Of a stretch of 53,639 bases of DNA, positions 41,299 through 49,568 are shown in pieces. A program made the translations under genes and the position numbers. This DNA comes from Paenibacillus sp. MZ04-78.2 (GTDB lineage: Bacteria > Bacillota > Bacilli > Paenibacillales > NBRC-103111), in NCBI RefSeq assembly GCF_024213375.1, contig NZ_JANAVJ010000036.1, forward strand, positions 1-53,639, in the 5' to 3' direction. Each line of letters starts with the position of its first letter. Position 1 is the first letter of the stretch. The notes under the pieces were generated by a model, which was not told the DNA's origin, did no database searches, and was given only the letters and a program-made list of their open reading frames with translations.

Positions 41299-41384
41299 GC
41301 TGATATGTACCTCCTTGGTTATTAGATCCATTCCGTAGCTTACCTTAAATTGTTTTGAGAAGCAAACGAACGGAGGCCGATTGT

Positions 41385-42446
41385 ATGAAATGGGATATAA
41401 ACGAAACGTATATGATGCAGGTGCTGGACATGCTGCTCTCGACGCCGAGCCCGAGCGGTTTTTGCAGCGAGGTCATGGGCAAGCTGGCCGCCGAAGCGGA
41501 GAAGTTGGGGTACCCGATCAGCATCACGCCCAAGGGCTGCGGGATTATTACAGTAGAAGGCGAGCAAAAGAACCGGGTGATCGGCTTGTTCGGTCATGTC
41601 GATACGCTCGGAGCGATGGTGCGTTCGATTAAGAGCAACGGCACGCTGCGGTTTACGCTGATCGGCGGCTATATGATGAGTTCCGTCGAAAACGAATACT
41701 GCCGCGTGCATACCCGTGACGGACGAACCTACGACGGTACGATCCTGACGACCAAGCCTTCGGTGCATGTCTTTCCGGATGCGCGAGATTTGAAGCGGGA
41801 AGAAGCGGTCATGGAGGTGCGTCTGGACGAACCGGTCAAGTCGGCGGACGATGTCAAAGCGCTCGGCATTGCTACAGGGGATATCATTTCCTTTGACCCG
41901 CGCACCGAGTTTAAAACGAATGGCTTTATCAAATCCCGTCACCTGGATGATAAAGCAGGCGTTGCCGCGCTGTTCGGGCTGCTTGAACTGCTTAAGCGCG
42001 AGGCTATCGTGCCATCCTGCACGCTGAAGATTATGATCAGTGTATATGAAGAGGTCGGTCATGGCTCGGCTTGGATTCCGGGAGACATCAGCGAGGTGCT
42101 CGCGGTCGATATGGGCGCGATGGGAGAAGACTTGAATTGTACGGAGTTCGACGTCTCGATCTGTCCCAAAGATTCGTCCGGGCCTTACGATTACGCGATG
42201 ACGTCGAAGCTGATCGAGCTGGCGAAGCGTGACGGACTGAGCTACGCGGTCGATATTTACCCGCATTACAGTTCGGATGCTTCCGCTGCGCTTAGCGGAG
42301 GAAGCAACATTCGCGCCGCTTTGATTGGCCCGGGCGTTCACGCTTCCCACGCGATGGAGCGGACGCATAAGGATGCCGTGCGGCATACGGCTTCGCTGCT
42401 TGCCGCTTACGTGACGGAGCCTGCCGAACCTTACAGCAATCAATAA
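41385..42446 (+). CDS. M42-family metal aminopeptidase
   Basis: M42 aminopeptidases form large tetrahedral cobalt/zinc particles that trim short peptides. The 353-residue protein shows the metal ligands in order: H in L-F-G-H-V-D-T, D in H-L-D-D-K-A-G-V, the catalytic and bridging E-E in V-Y-E-E-V-G-H-G, D in L-A-V-D-M-G and H in A-S-H-A-M-E-R-T-H. B. subtilis relatives are YsdC, YtoP and FrvX. ATG 41385 follows CGGAGG, and the frame opens 30 bases earlier without a ribosome site. It is 32 bases upstream of the second ABC-F gene. Confidence 0.93.
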   Translation: MKWDINETYMMQVLDMLLSTPSPSGFCSEVMGKLAAEAEKLGYPISITPKGCGIITVEGEQKNRVIGLFGHVDTLGAMVRSIKSNGTLRFTLIGGYMMSSVENEYCRVHTRDGRTYDGTILTTKPSVHVFPDARDLKREEAVMEVRLDEPVKSADDVKALGIATGDIISFDPRTEFKTNGFIKSRHLDDKAGVAALFGLLELLKREAIVPSCTLKIMISVYEEVGHGSAWIPGDISEVLAVDMGAMGEDLNCTEFDVSICPKDSSGPYDYAMTSKLIELAKRDGLSYAVDIYPHYSSDASAALSGGSNIRAALIGPGVHASHAMERTHKDAVRHTASLLAAYVTEPAEPYSNQ

Positions 42447-42478
42447 ACGCAAGCAACGGCGAGGAGGCTTGAATCCGC

Positions 42479-44395
42479 TTGAACATCATGACGGTAGAAG
42501 ATATATATAAAAGCTACGGCGAGAAAGTTTTATTTGACGGCATTCATTTTCAGATCAACGAGAAAGAACGGATCGGGCTTGTCGGCGTGAACGGATCGGG
42601 CAAATCGACCCTGCTGAAAATTATGGCCGGACTCGAATCGATGGAGCGAGGAAAGCTCATTCATGCGAACCATTTCCATGTCGAGTATTTGCCGCAAAAT
42701 CCGTCGTTCGATTCCGACTCGACCGTGCTTGAGCAGGTGTTTTTCGGGGATACGCCGATGATGCAGGCATTGCGGGAATACGAATGGGCGCTTGCCGAGC
42801 TGCAGCTTGCCCCCGAGGACGAGAAGCGGCAAGCGAAGCTGTTCGCCGCGCAGCAGCGCATGGATGCGACAGGCGCATGGGACGCCTCCACGACGGCCAA
42901 GACCGTGCTGACCCGGCTCGGCATCCGCGATTTCGGCCAAAAGGTCGGCACGCTTTCCGGCGGGCAGCGCAAGCGCGTCGCCATGGCTCGGGCGCTCATT
43001 CAACCGGCGGATTTGCTCATCTTGGACGAACCGACCAACCATATCGACCATGAAACGGTGCAGTGGCTGGAAGAATTTCTGGCGAAGTGGCGAGGGGCGC
43101 TGCTGCTCGTGACGCATGACCGGTATTTTCTCGACCGGGTAACGAACCGGATCTTCGAGCTGGACCGCGGCGAGCTGTACAGCTACGACGGCAATTATGC
43201 GGCATTTCTGGAGAAAAAGGCCGATCGGCTGGAACGCGAAGCCGCGGAGGAAGACAAGCGGCAAAACCTGCTGCGCAGAGAGCTGGCATGGCTTCGGCGG
43301 GGAGCCAAAGCCCGGACGACGAAACAGAAAGCGCGTGTAGAACGTGTCATCGAGCTGCGCGACCGCAAGGTGGACGGACCCGCCGCACAGATGGACATTT
43401 CGCTGAGTGCGAGCCGACTCGGCAAAAAGATCATGGAGCTGGAAGATGTCGGCAAATCGTTCGAGCAGCGAAAAATCGTCGACAATTTCAGCTATATCGT
43501 TTTGCCTGAAGATCGCATCGGCATTATCGGACCGAACGGGACGGGTAAATCGACGTTTTTGAACATGCTGACCGGCCGACTGGAGCCGGATGCGGGCTCC
43601 ATCGTAACCGGTCCGACCGTGAAGCTGGCTTACTACACGCAGGAAAACGTCGAGATGGACGAGAAGCAGCGGGCGATCGACTATATTAAGGAAGCGGCTG
43701 AGGTGGTGCGAACCTCAAGCGGTGAATCGGTTACGGCGGCGCAAATGTTCGAACGCTTTCTGTTTACGCCTGCCCAGCAATGGACGCCGATCGGCAAGCT
43801 GTCCGGAGGCGAGCGGCGTCGGCTGTATCTGCTGCGCACGCTGATGGGCGAGCCGAATGTTCTTTTGCTGGACGAGCCGACGAACGATTTGGATATCCAA
43901 ACGTTGACTATTTTAGAAGAGTATCTGGAAGATTTTCCGGGCGTGGTTATCACCGTGTCCCATGACCGTTATTTTCTGGACCGGACGGCGGATCATCTGT
44001 TCGTGTTCGAAGGGGAGGGCCGCATCCGAAGGTTTTTCGGCAATTATACGGAATATTTGGAAGCGTCCCGAAGCGAAAAGCAGGCGGCGGCGGAAGAGCG
44101 GCGCGAAACCAAAGCAACTGGCGAAACGGCGCAGACGCAGCAGCGCGAATCGAATCGTTCCCGCAAGCTCTCCTATAAGGAGCAAAAGGAATGGGACGAG
44201 ATTGAGGATAAAATCGCCGGGATCGAGGAGCGTTTGACACAGGTCAAGCGGGACATTGAGAACGCGGGCAGCGATTATACGAAAGCGCAAGAGCTGTTTC
44301 AGGAAGAGCAGGAGCTGACACAGCGGCTGGAGGAAGCGATGGAGCGCTGGACGGAGCTGTCCGAGCTGGTAGAGAGTATCGCACAGAACAAGTAA
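42479..44395 (+). CDS. ABC-F family ATPase, Uup/YfmR type (second of three)
   Basis: The 638-residue protein has two complete ABC domains (G-V-N-G-S-G-K-S-T, L-S-G-G-Q, L-I-L-D-E-P-T-N-H; G-P-N-G-T-G-K-S-T, L-S-G-G-E, L-L-L-D-E-P-T-N-D) and a long C-terminal coiled coil (about 560-638) as in Uup and YfmR. YfmR helps EF-P with polyproline stalling in Bacillus. The arginine-rich linker (L-R-R-G-A-K-A-R-T-T-K-Q) near 270-290 is typical of the Uup subfamily. TTG 42479 is in frame and follows GAGGAGG by 11 bases; the next in-frame ATG is 20 bases away. Confidence 0.92.
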   Translation: MNIMTVEDIYKSYGEKVLFDGIHFQINEKERIGLVGVNGSGKSTLLKIMAGLESMERGKLIHANHFHVEYLPQNPSFDSDSTVLEQVFFGDTPMMQALREYEWALAELQLAPEDEKRQAKLFAAQQRMDATGAWDASTTAKTVLTRLGIRDFGQKVGTLSGGQRKRVAMARALIQPADLLILDEPTNHIDHETVQWLEEFLAKWRGALLLVTHDRYFLDRVTNRIFELDRGELYSYDGNYAAFLEKKADRLEREAAEEDKRQNLLRRELAWLRRGAKARTTKQKARVERVIELRDRKVDGPAAQMDISLSASRLGKKIMELEDVGKSFEQRKIVDNFSYIVLPEDRIGIIGPNGTGKSTFLNMLTGRLEPDAGSIVTGPTVKLAYYTQENVEMDEKQRAIDYIKEAAEVVRTSSGESVTAAQMFERFLFTPAQQWTPIGKLSGGERRRLYLLRTLMGEPNVLLLDEPTNDLDIQTLTILEEYLEDFPGVVITVSHDRYFLDRTADHLFVFEGEGRIRRFFGNYTEYLEASRSEKQAAAEERRETKATGETAQTQQRESNRSRKLSYKEQKEWDEIEDKIAGIEERLTQVKRDIENAGSDYTKAQELFQEEQELTQRLEEAMERWTELSELVESIAQNK

Positions 44396-44478
44396 CGAAG
44401 CAGCGTTTCATCGGTGCAGCTCGCCGAATGGGACGGCACGAAAAATAACATCCAGTGGGAAGACACGCCAATTTATGC

Positions 44479-44484
44479 TATAAT
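44479..44484 (+). promoter_or_regulatory. Extended -10 promoter of the third ABC-F gene
   Basis: TATAAT at 44479-44484 has TG one base upstream (TGCTATAAT). No good -35 is seen at 17 bases. The leader to the start codon is about 60 bases. Confidence 0.5.
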
Positions 44485-44552
44485 ATACGTTCGTAAGCGG
44501 CCTTACATGGGCTGATCGCTTTATTATAATTGCGAAAGTAGGTTTTAAACAG

Positions 44553-46166
44553 ATGATTACGGTAACAGGAGTCACCTTAAGATACGGCAAACGGGCACTG
44601 TTCGAGGATGTCAACATTAAGTTTACTCCCGGCAACTGCTACGGTTTGATCGGCGCAAACGGAGCGGGCAAATCGACATTCCTGAAAATTTTGTCCGGTG
44701 AATTGGAAGCGAACAAAGGCGAAGTCAGCATCACCCCGGGCGAGCGTATGGCAGTTCTGAAGCAGAACCATTTCGAATATGACGAAGTGGACGTGCTCAG
44801 GACAGTCATGATGGGACATGCGCGCTTGTTCCAAATTATGGAGGAAAAAGACGCTTTGTATGCAAAGCCGGATTTCTCCGAAGAGGACGGCATGCGTGCG
44901 GCTGAGCTGGAAGGGGAATTCCAGGAGTTGGACGGCTGGCAGGCGGAATCGGACGCGGCGGAGCTGCTGATTGGTCTTGGCATTTCCAAAGACCTGCACG
45001 ATATCAAAATGAAAGAACTCGACGGCAACCAAAAAGTCCGCGTCTTGCTGGCGCAGGCATTGTTCGGCAATCCGAATATTTTGCTGCTTGATGAGCCTAC
45101 GAACCATTTGAACATCGAATCGATCAACTGGCTTGAAAATTTCCTTGCCAAATATGAAGGCACCGTTATTGTCGTATCCCATGACCGTCACTTCCTGAAC
45201 CAGGTGTGTACGCACATTGCGGATATCGATTTTAGCAAAATTCAGCTGTACGTCGGCAACTACGACTTCTGGTACGAATCCAGCCAGCTGGCTTTGAAGC
45301 TGCAGCGCGAGGCCAACAAGAAGGTTGAGGAGAAGCGCAAAGAGCTCGAAACGTTCATTCAGCGCTTTAGCGCGAACGCCTCCAAGTCGAAGCAGGCGAC
45401 TTCGCGTAAGAAGCTGCTGGAGAAGCTGACGCTCGAAGATCTCAAGCCGTCGACCCGGAAGTATCCGTTCATCAAATTTACGCCGGAGCGGGAAGCGGGC
45501 AAGCAATTGCTTCAAGTGGACCGGGTCAGCAAATCGATCGACGGCCAGTTGATATTGAACAATATCAGCTTTACTGTGAACAAAGGCGACAAAATCGCCC
45601 TCGTCGGCCCGAACGGAATCGCCAAATCGACGTTGTTCCAAGTGCTGACGGGTGAGCTTGAAGCCGACGCCGGCGAGTACAGCTGGGGCGTGACGACGAC
45701 GCAAGCGTACTTCCCGAAAGACAACTCGGCTTATTTCGATACGGACATCAACTTGGTTGACTGGCTGCGCCAATATTCCAAGGATCAAGACGAGTCCTAT
45801 ATCCGCGGCTTCCTTGGCCGCATGCTGTTCTCAGGCGAAGAGGCGCTTAAGAAATCAAGCGTGCTGTCCGGGGGCGAAAAAGTGCGCTGCATGCTGTCCA
45901 AAATGATGATGAGCGGCGCCAACGTGCTCATTCTGGATGAGCCGACCAACCACTTGGATTTGGAGTCAATCACGGCGCTGAACAACGGGATGATGGATTT
46001 CGACGGCACGATGTTATTCGTATCCCATGACCATCAATTCGTGCAAACCGTGGCAAACCGGATTATCGAAATTACGCCGAACGGCCTGATCGACAAGGTC
46101 ATCACCTACGACGAATACTTGGAGAACGACGAGATTAAGAAGCAGCGCAACCTGCTGTATGCTTAA
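44553..46166 (+). CDS. ABC-F family ATPase, YkpA/YbiT type (third of three)
   Basis: The 537-residue protein matches the YkpA/YbiT group (K-F-T-P-G-N-C-Y-G-L-I-G-A-N-G and the C-terminal S-H-D-H-Q-F-V-Q-T-V-A-N-R-I). NBD1 Walker A is G-A-N-G-A-G-K-S-T, but its signature is L-D-G-N-Q instead of L-S-G-G-Q/E. NBD2 Walker A is G-P-N-G-I-A-K-S-T, with alanine for the glycine, while its signature L-S-G-G-E and Walker B L-I-L-D-E-P-T-N-H are normal. Head-to-tail pairing puts both defects in one composite site. The function should be in translation; regulation by an extended -10 promoter is suggested. Confidence 0.92.
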   Translation: MITVTGVTLRYGKRALFEDVNIKFTPGNCYGLIGANGAGKSTFLKILSGELEANKGEVSITPGERMAVLKQNHFEYDEVDVLRTVMMGHARLFQIMEEKDALYAKPDFSEEDGMRAAELEGEFQELDGWQAESDAAELLIGLGISKDLHDIKMKELDGNQKVRVLLAQALFGNPNILLLDEPTNHLNIESINWLENFLAKYEGTVIVVSHDRHFLNQVCTHIADIDFSKIQLYVGNYDFWYESSQLALKLQREANKKVEEKRKELETFIQRFSANASKSKQATSRKKLLEKLTLEDLKPSTRKYPFIKFTPEREAGKQLLQVDRVSKSIDGQLILNNISFTVNKGDKIALVGPNGIAKSTLFQVLTGELEADAGEYSWGVTTTQAYFPKDNSAYFDTDINLVDWLRQYSKDQDESYIRGFLGRMLFSGEEALKKSSVLSGGEKVRCMLSKMMMSGANVLILDEPTNHLDLESITALNNGMMDFDGTMLFVSHDHQFVQTVANRIIEITPNGLIDKVITYDEYLENDEIKKQRNLLYA

Positions 46167-46212
46167 TTATCATCCCAAGCTTGCCAGAAACAGCTGTTCC
46201 GTATAATTAAAA

Positions 46213-46258
46213 AAAGGATGAGCCGCAGGCCTGAAAAGGCTGTGCTCATCCTTCTTTT
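46213..46258. terminator. Bidirectional terminator after the third ABC-F gene
   Basis: AAGGATGAGC (46214-46223) pairs with GCTCATCCTT (46244-46253), with an inner AGGCCT/AGGCT stem, A-run on the left and CTTTTCC on the right. It serves the convergent small gene as well. Confidence 0.85.
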
Positions 46259-46272
46259 CCAATCGCGGCCGG

Positions 46273-46497
46273 TCAGCTTCCGCCGGTACGCCGGCGTTGG
46301 TTGTTCGGCTTTTTGTTGTTTTGGCTTTTCATTACGGATGCGTTTCCGGCACGCAGTTGGCCGTTGGCTTTAGCGTCGTGCTGGGCTTGCTTCTTTTGCG
46401 CGAGCTTGTTTTTAATCGCATCCGCCAAGCTGACTTTTTTAGCCTCGCTGGTGGATTGCGGTTGCTCATTCGAATTTTGGTTCGTTGTGTCCGACAT
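46273..46497 (-). CDS. Small basic low-complexity protein
   Basis: I do not recognise a named family. The 74-residue protein is rich in Q, N, K and S. It has one short helix (V-S-L-A-D-A-I-K-N-K-L-A-Q-K-K) and ends in the basic N-N-K-K-P-N-N-Q-R-R-R-T-G-G-S. Such tails are typical of nucleic-acid-binding or spore proteins, but this is guesswork. ATG 46497 is preceded by CAGGTG on the minus strand. A shared terminator separates it from the third ABC-F gene. Confidence 0.6.
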   Translation of the reverse strand: MSDTTNQNSNEQPQSTSEAKKVSLADAIKNKLAQKKQAQHDAKANGQLRAGNASVMKSQNNKKPNNQRRRTGGS

Positions 46498-46591
46498 TGT
46501 TTAACACCTGCCCTATACCCTGGATAGTACTATTCTACCGGATAGGTCCCTCTGGAAGCAATAAGCAAATAGGTGGGAAGGGATTCAAACT

Positions 46592-46933
46592 ATGACGCTC
46601 ATGGAATGGTCGGAAAAAGACCTGCTTGCATGGACGCTCGCTCCGTCCGAAGGCCGCTTGGCTCATTCGGCGCCCCGGTACGTATTCTTCTACACTCCGT
46701 TGTGCGGCACGTGCAAGTTAGGCGAGAGGATGCTGGAAGTCGTCGCGGCGTTGAATCCGCAGACTACCATTGGCCGCTGCAATATTAATTTTTCTCCGGT
46801 TCTAGCGCGGAATTGGCAAATCGAAAGCGTGCCGTGTCTGGTGCGATGGCAGCGGGGAACGATGGACAAAAAATACCGGTTCGACGACGTACAAGAGCTG
46901 CACCGCTGGATGAACGTTACTATGAATGGCTAA
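46592..46933 (+). CDS. Thioredoxin-like protein (YusE-like)
   Basis: The 113-residue protein is a thioredoxin fold with the active-site C-G-T-C in F-Y-T-P-L-C-G-T-C-K-L and the cis-proline loop in I-E-S-V-P-C-L-V. It has no signal peptide, so it acts in the cytoplasm. The CGTC site and T-P-L-C context resemble B. subtilis YusE. GGTGGGAAGGG lies upstream of ATG 46592. The last codons overlap the frame of the next gene. Confidence 0.85.
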   Translation: MTLMEWSEKDLLAWTLAPSEGRLAHSAPRYVFFYTPLCGTCKLGERMLEVVAALNPQTTIGRCNINFSPVLARNWQIESVPCLVRWQRGTMDKKYRFDDVQELHRWMNVTMNG

Positions 46934-46979
46934 TGAGGCCTTTCAAACTTATACCAAGGAAGGGAGTCGTATCAATACG

Positions 46980-47363
46980 ATGCTGGAATCCATGTTAACA
47001 CCCGGAACGATGGTCCGGGCTTCCTACAAAACAGGCGATTACATCGGAGAGGTAGTTGAACTGTCCCCTACCGGCAAAGTCGCCGTCAAGATTGCCGCGG
47101 TCGTAAAACACCCGACGCAAGGAGATTTGCACAATCCGATGGACCCGGATGTGGCGTTTTTCCATCAGCGGCGCGCGCTGGCTTATCAGGAGATTGCGCT
47201 AATGCCGCCGAACACCGTCCGGCCGTACCAAGGGACGGTGCCGGATTACCGCGAATCGCTGCGGCAAGCCTTGGCGCAGGAGCGCGCGCGGCTGCAGCAG
47301 ACGGTTCGCTGGGCCGAGCGGTGCCTCGAAGAATTGGACCGGCTCGAAGGAGAGTACGCTTAA
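46980..47363 (+). CDS. kapB: Kinase-associated protein KapB
   Basis: KapB is needed for KinB signalling into the sporulation phosphorelay in B. subtilis. The product matches it in A-S-Y-K-T-G-D-Y-I-G-E-V, V-K-H-P-T-Q-G-D-L-H-N and F-F-H-Q-R-R-A-L-A-Y-Q-E, ending in a helical R-W-A-E-R-C-L-E-E-L region. With the ATG at 46980 the length is 127 residues, close to the 128 of the B. subtilis protein. GGAAGGGAG is about 13 bases upstream. An earlier ATG at 46926 overlaps the thioredoxin-like gene without a ribosome site. A histidine kinase gene follows after 21 bases. Confidence 0.88.
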   Translation: MLESMLTPGTMVRASYKTGDYIGEVVELSPTGKVAVKIAAVVKHPTQGDLHNPMDPDVAFFHQRRALAYQEIALMPPNTVRPYQGTVPDYRESLRQALAQERARLQQTVRWAERCLEELDRLEGEYA

Positions 47364-47384
47364 GACGGAAGGGATCGGGTTGTC

Positions 47385-48773
47385 ATGCTGTTTGTGTTTA
47401 TCGGCTTATGGACGATCGGGCTGCTCCTGATCGTCACCGATCCGAAGCGGGCGACGACACAATGGATCAGCAGCATTGCCTTTACAGGCGGCTGCGGGGG
47501 ATTGTCGGCGGTAATTGCGGACGATATCGTGCCTTATTTGTTTGACCGCGGCCTGTTGACGATGCCTGTTGCGGTGCTGGTTAGCAAAGCCGAGCTCGCC
47601 AGTTCGCTGATATGCTACTTCGGCTTGCCTTATACGTTTTTGATGTTCGCAATCGTTTACTATCCGGATTATCCGGTGTGGCCGTGGAAACGATGGATTC
47701 CGTGGGCGTTGGCGATTCTTCCTGCCTTTTCCTTCGTACTCGAACCGAAGCCTGGCGATCCGATCCCTTATTACTTTGTCACCCCTTGGGCGGCGCCGTA
47801 TATTGTGGCAGGGGCTGTTTTATTGATCATGGCGCTGCTGAAGGAGAAAAATTCGTTTCTCCGCCGCAGCCGGATGCTGACGACGCTAGCGGCTGCGCCA
47901 ACGCTGGTATTCGCTTTGTTTACGCTTTATTTGCTGCCCACCTTTTTCGGTTTCTCCGAATTGTGGCGCTATAACATCGGGGTGATTGCGCTCACCCTGG
48001 CCATCATTGTCGGATCGAGCTTCCGCTACGGATTCATGGGTCTGCAAATTTCCATACGAAACCAGAAGCTCGATTATACGCTGCGCGCGATTACGTCCGG
48101 GACATCGATTTTGAACCATGCGATCAAGAACGATGTCGGCAAAATCCGGCTGTTCGGCGACAAAATCAAATCCGAGGCGGCAGCCGGACGAACGGACCCG
48201 GCTCAAGTGATGCAGGATGTGGAGGTCATATTGTCCGCTTCGCAGCATATTTACGATATGATCTACCGGATTCAAGGACAAACCCAAGAGATCAAGCTGC
48301 AATTGAAGGAGTTGGACCCGCGCGAGCTGATGAGGGACTGCATTCGCACGCTGTCTCCGGAACTGCATAAAGTCGAGGTTCGCGAGCAGTATTTGACCGA
48401 GGAGCCGATTGCTGCCGACCGGGCGCAGCTGACCGAGGTGTGGACCAATGTGCTTACCAATGCCGTTGAAGCGATGCCGGACGGAGGCGTCCTGATCGTA
48501 CGCTTGACGGAAACGAAGCGCAAAGTCGTTGTGGAAGTGAAGGACACAGGCCCGGGAATGGACAAGGCGCAGCTCAAGCGCGTCTTCGATCCGTTCTATA
48601 CGACCAAAAGCGGCAAAAAAATGAACTTCGGCTTGGGACTGTCTTACTGTTATACTATAGTTCAAAAGCACAAAGGCACCATGAACATTCACAGCGAGCC
48701 GGGCCAAGGAACGAGCGTCTTCATGCAGTTTCCGAAGCGAAAGCGGCTTCCGGCGGGAAGGGAGTTAATTTGA
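47385..48773 (+). CDS. Seven-helix membrane sensor histidine kinase
   Basis: The 462-residue protein has seven hydrophobic helices in the first 220 residues. A short cytoplasmic DHp region follows, in which the probable phospho-acceptor is His245 (S-I-L-N-H-A-I-K-N-D-V-G-K-I). A HATPase domain follows with N box W-T-N-V-L-T-N-A-V-E-A-M, G1 D-T-G-P-G-M and G2 G-L-G-L-S-Y. The DHp is not of the HisKA_3 type that normally pairs with NarL regulators. The position after kapB invites comparison with KinB, a polytopic kinase. It is followed directly by the regulator gene (TGAATG). Confidence 0.88.
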   Translation: MLFVFIGLWTIGLLLIVTDPKRATTQWISSIAFTGGCGGLSAVIADDIVPYLFDRGLLTMPVAVLVSKAELASSLICYFGLPYTFLMFAIVYYPDYPVWPWKRWIPWALAILPAFSFVLEPKPGDPIPYYFVTPWAAPYIVAGAVLLIMALLKEKNSFLRRSRMLTTLAAAPTLVFALFTLYLLPTFFGFSELWRYNIGVIALTLAIIVGSSFRYGFMGLQISIRNQKLDYTLRAITSGTSILNHAIKNDVGKIRLFGDKIKSEAAAGRTDPAQVMQDVEVILSASQHIYDMIYRIQGQTQEIKLQLKELDPRELMRDCIRTLSPELHKVEVREQYLTEEPIAADRAQLTEVWTNVLTNAVEAMPDGGVLIVRLTETKRKVVVEVKDTGPGMDKAQLKRVFDPFYTTKSGKKMNFGLGLSYCYTIVQKHKGTMNIHSEPGQGTSVFMQFPKRKRLPAGRELI

Positions 48774-49433
48774 ATGGAGCACCCTGCGATTCGCGTCGTC
48801 ATTGTCGAGGACGATCCGGACTGGCTGCGCGGCCTGCACAGCTACTTGCAGAAGGAACCGGATATCGAAGTAGTAGGTCAGGCCTCGTCCGGCGAAGCGG
48901 CTGTCGAGCTGCTGGAGAAGACGGAAGCGGATGTCGTTCTGATGGATGTCATGATGTCGGATAGTCCGGAGGGACTATGGGCCGCAGCGGAAATTGTTAA
49001 ATGCAGCGGGGCCCGCGTCGTGATGCTTTCTTCGATGGAGGAGAAAGAAATCATTTTTGAGGCGTTCAAGGCTGGCGCGGTCGATTATATGGTAAAGTCC
49101 AACTTCACGGAAATTCCGCAGACGATCCGCAGCGCATACGCCAACCGGAGCTCGATCCATCCGAGCGTCGCCGCACAGATGCGGGAAGAATTCCGCCGCT
49201 TGAAGCAGCTTGAGCATGATGTCCGGGTAAGAGAACTCAAAAACTTGCTGACGCCGACCGAAATTCAAGTGCTCGACCTGATCGAAAAAGGTCACACGCA
49301 AACGCAAATCGCTGACAAATTTGTCGTTTCCATCCGAACGATCAAAGTGCATGTTGGGAACATTTTGAAGAAATTGGGCGGAAAAAGCAGCAAGGAAGCG
49401 GCCCAAAAAGCAAAAGATATGGGCATTTTGTAA
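48774..49433 (+). CDS. NarL/FixJ-type response regulator
   Basis: The 219-residue regulator has a receiver domain (acids in V-E-D-D-P-D, phospho-acceptor in V-V-L-M-D-V-M-M-S, switch serine in V-M-L-S-S and lysine in M-V-K-S-N) and a LuxR-type helix-turn-helix at the C terminus (L-T-P-T-E-I-Q-V-L-D-L-I, then I-R-T-I-K-V-H-V-G-N-I-L). It starts immediately after the kinase stop codon. It should be a dimeric DNA-binding activator or repressor with unknown targets. Confidence 0.93.
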   Translation: MEHPAIRVVIVEDDPDWLRGLHSYLQKEPDIEVVGQASSGEAAVELLEKTEADVVLMDVMMSDSPEGLWAAAEIVKCSGARVVMLSSMEEKEIIFEAFKAGAVDYMVKSNFTEIPQTIRSAYANRSSIHPSVAAQMREEFRRLKQLEHDVRVRELKNLLTPTEIQVLDLIEKGHTQTQIADKFVVSIRTIKVHVGNILKKLGGKSSKEAAQKAKDMGIL

Positions 49434-49441
49434 GCTGCCCG

Positions 49442-49490
49442 AAAAGCGGCTGCCACAGGCGTAAAAACCGGAAGGAGGCCGCTTTTTTTC
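49442..49490 (+). terminator. Terminator after the two-component genes
   Basis: AAAAGCGGC (49442-49450) pairs with GCCGCTTTT (49478-49486), followed by a T-run. Confidence 0.8.
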
Positions 49491-49491
49491 G

Positions 49492-49521
49492 TTACACCTT
49501 GCCCGAAGTTTGTGGTATAGT
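49492..49521 (+). promoter_or_regulatory. Possible promoter of the oxidoreductase gene
   Basis: TTACAC (49492-49497), 18 bases and TATAGT (49516-49521) lie 48 bases before the start codon. Confidence 0.45.
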
Positions 49522-49568
49522 GGAACTGTTTGAAAACATAGAAAACCGTCAGCGAAGGAGCCTAACGC

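Noticed and set aside
44577..45788. A 403-codon ORF antisense to the third ABC-F gene
   Set aside because: The plus-strand ABC-F motifs are clear. The antisense product is low-complexity and unsupported.
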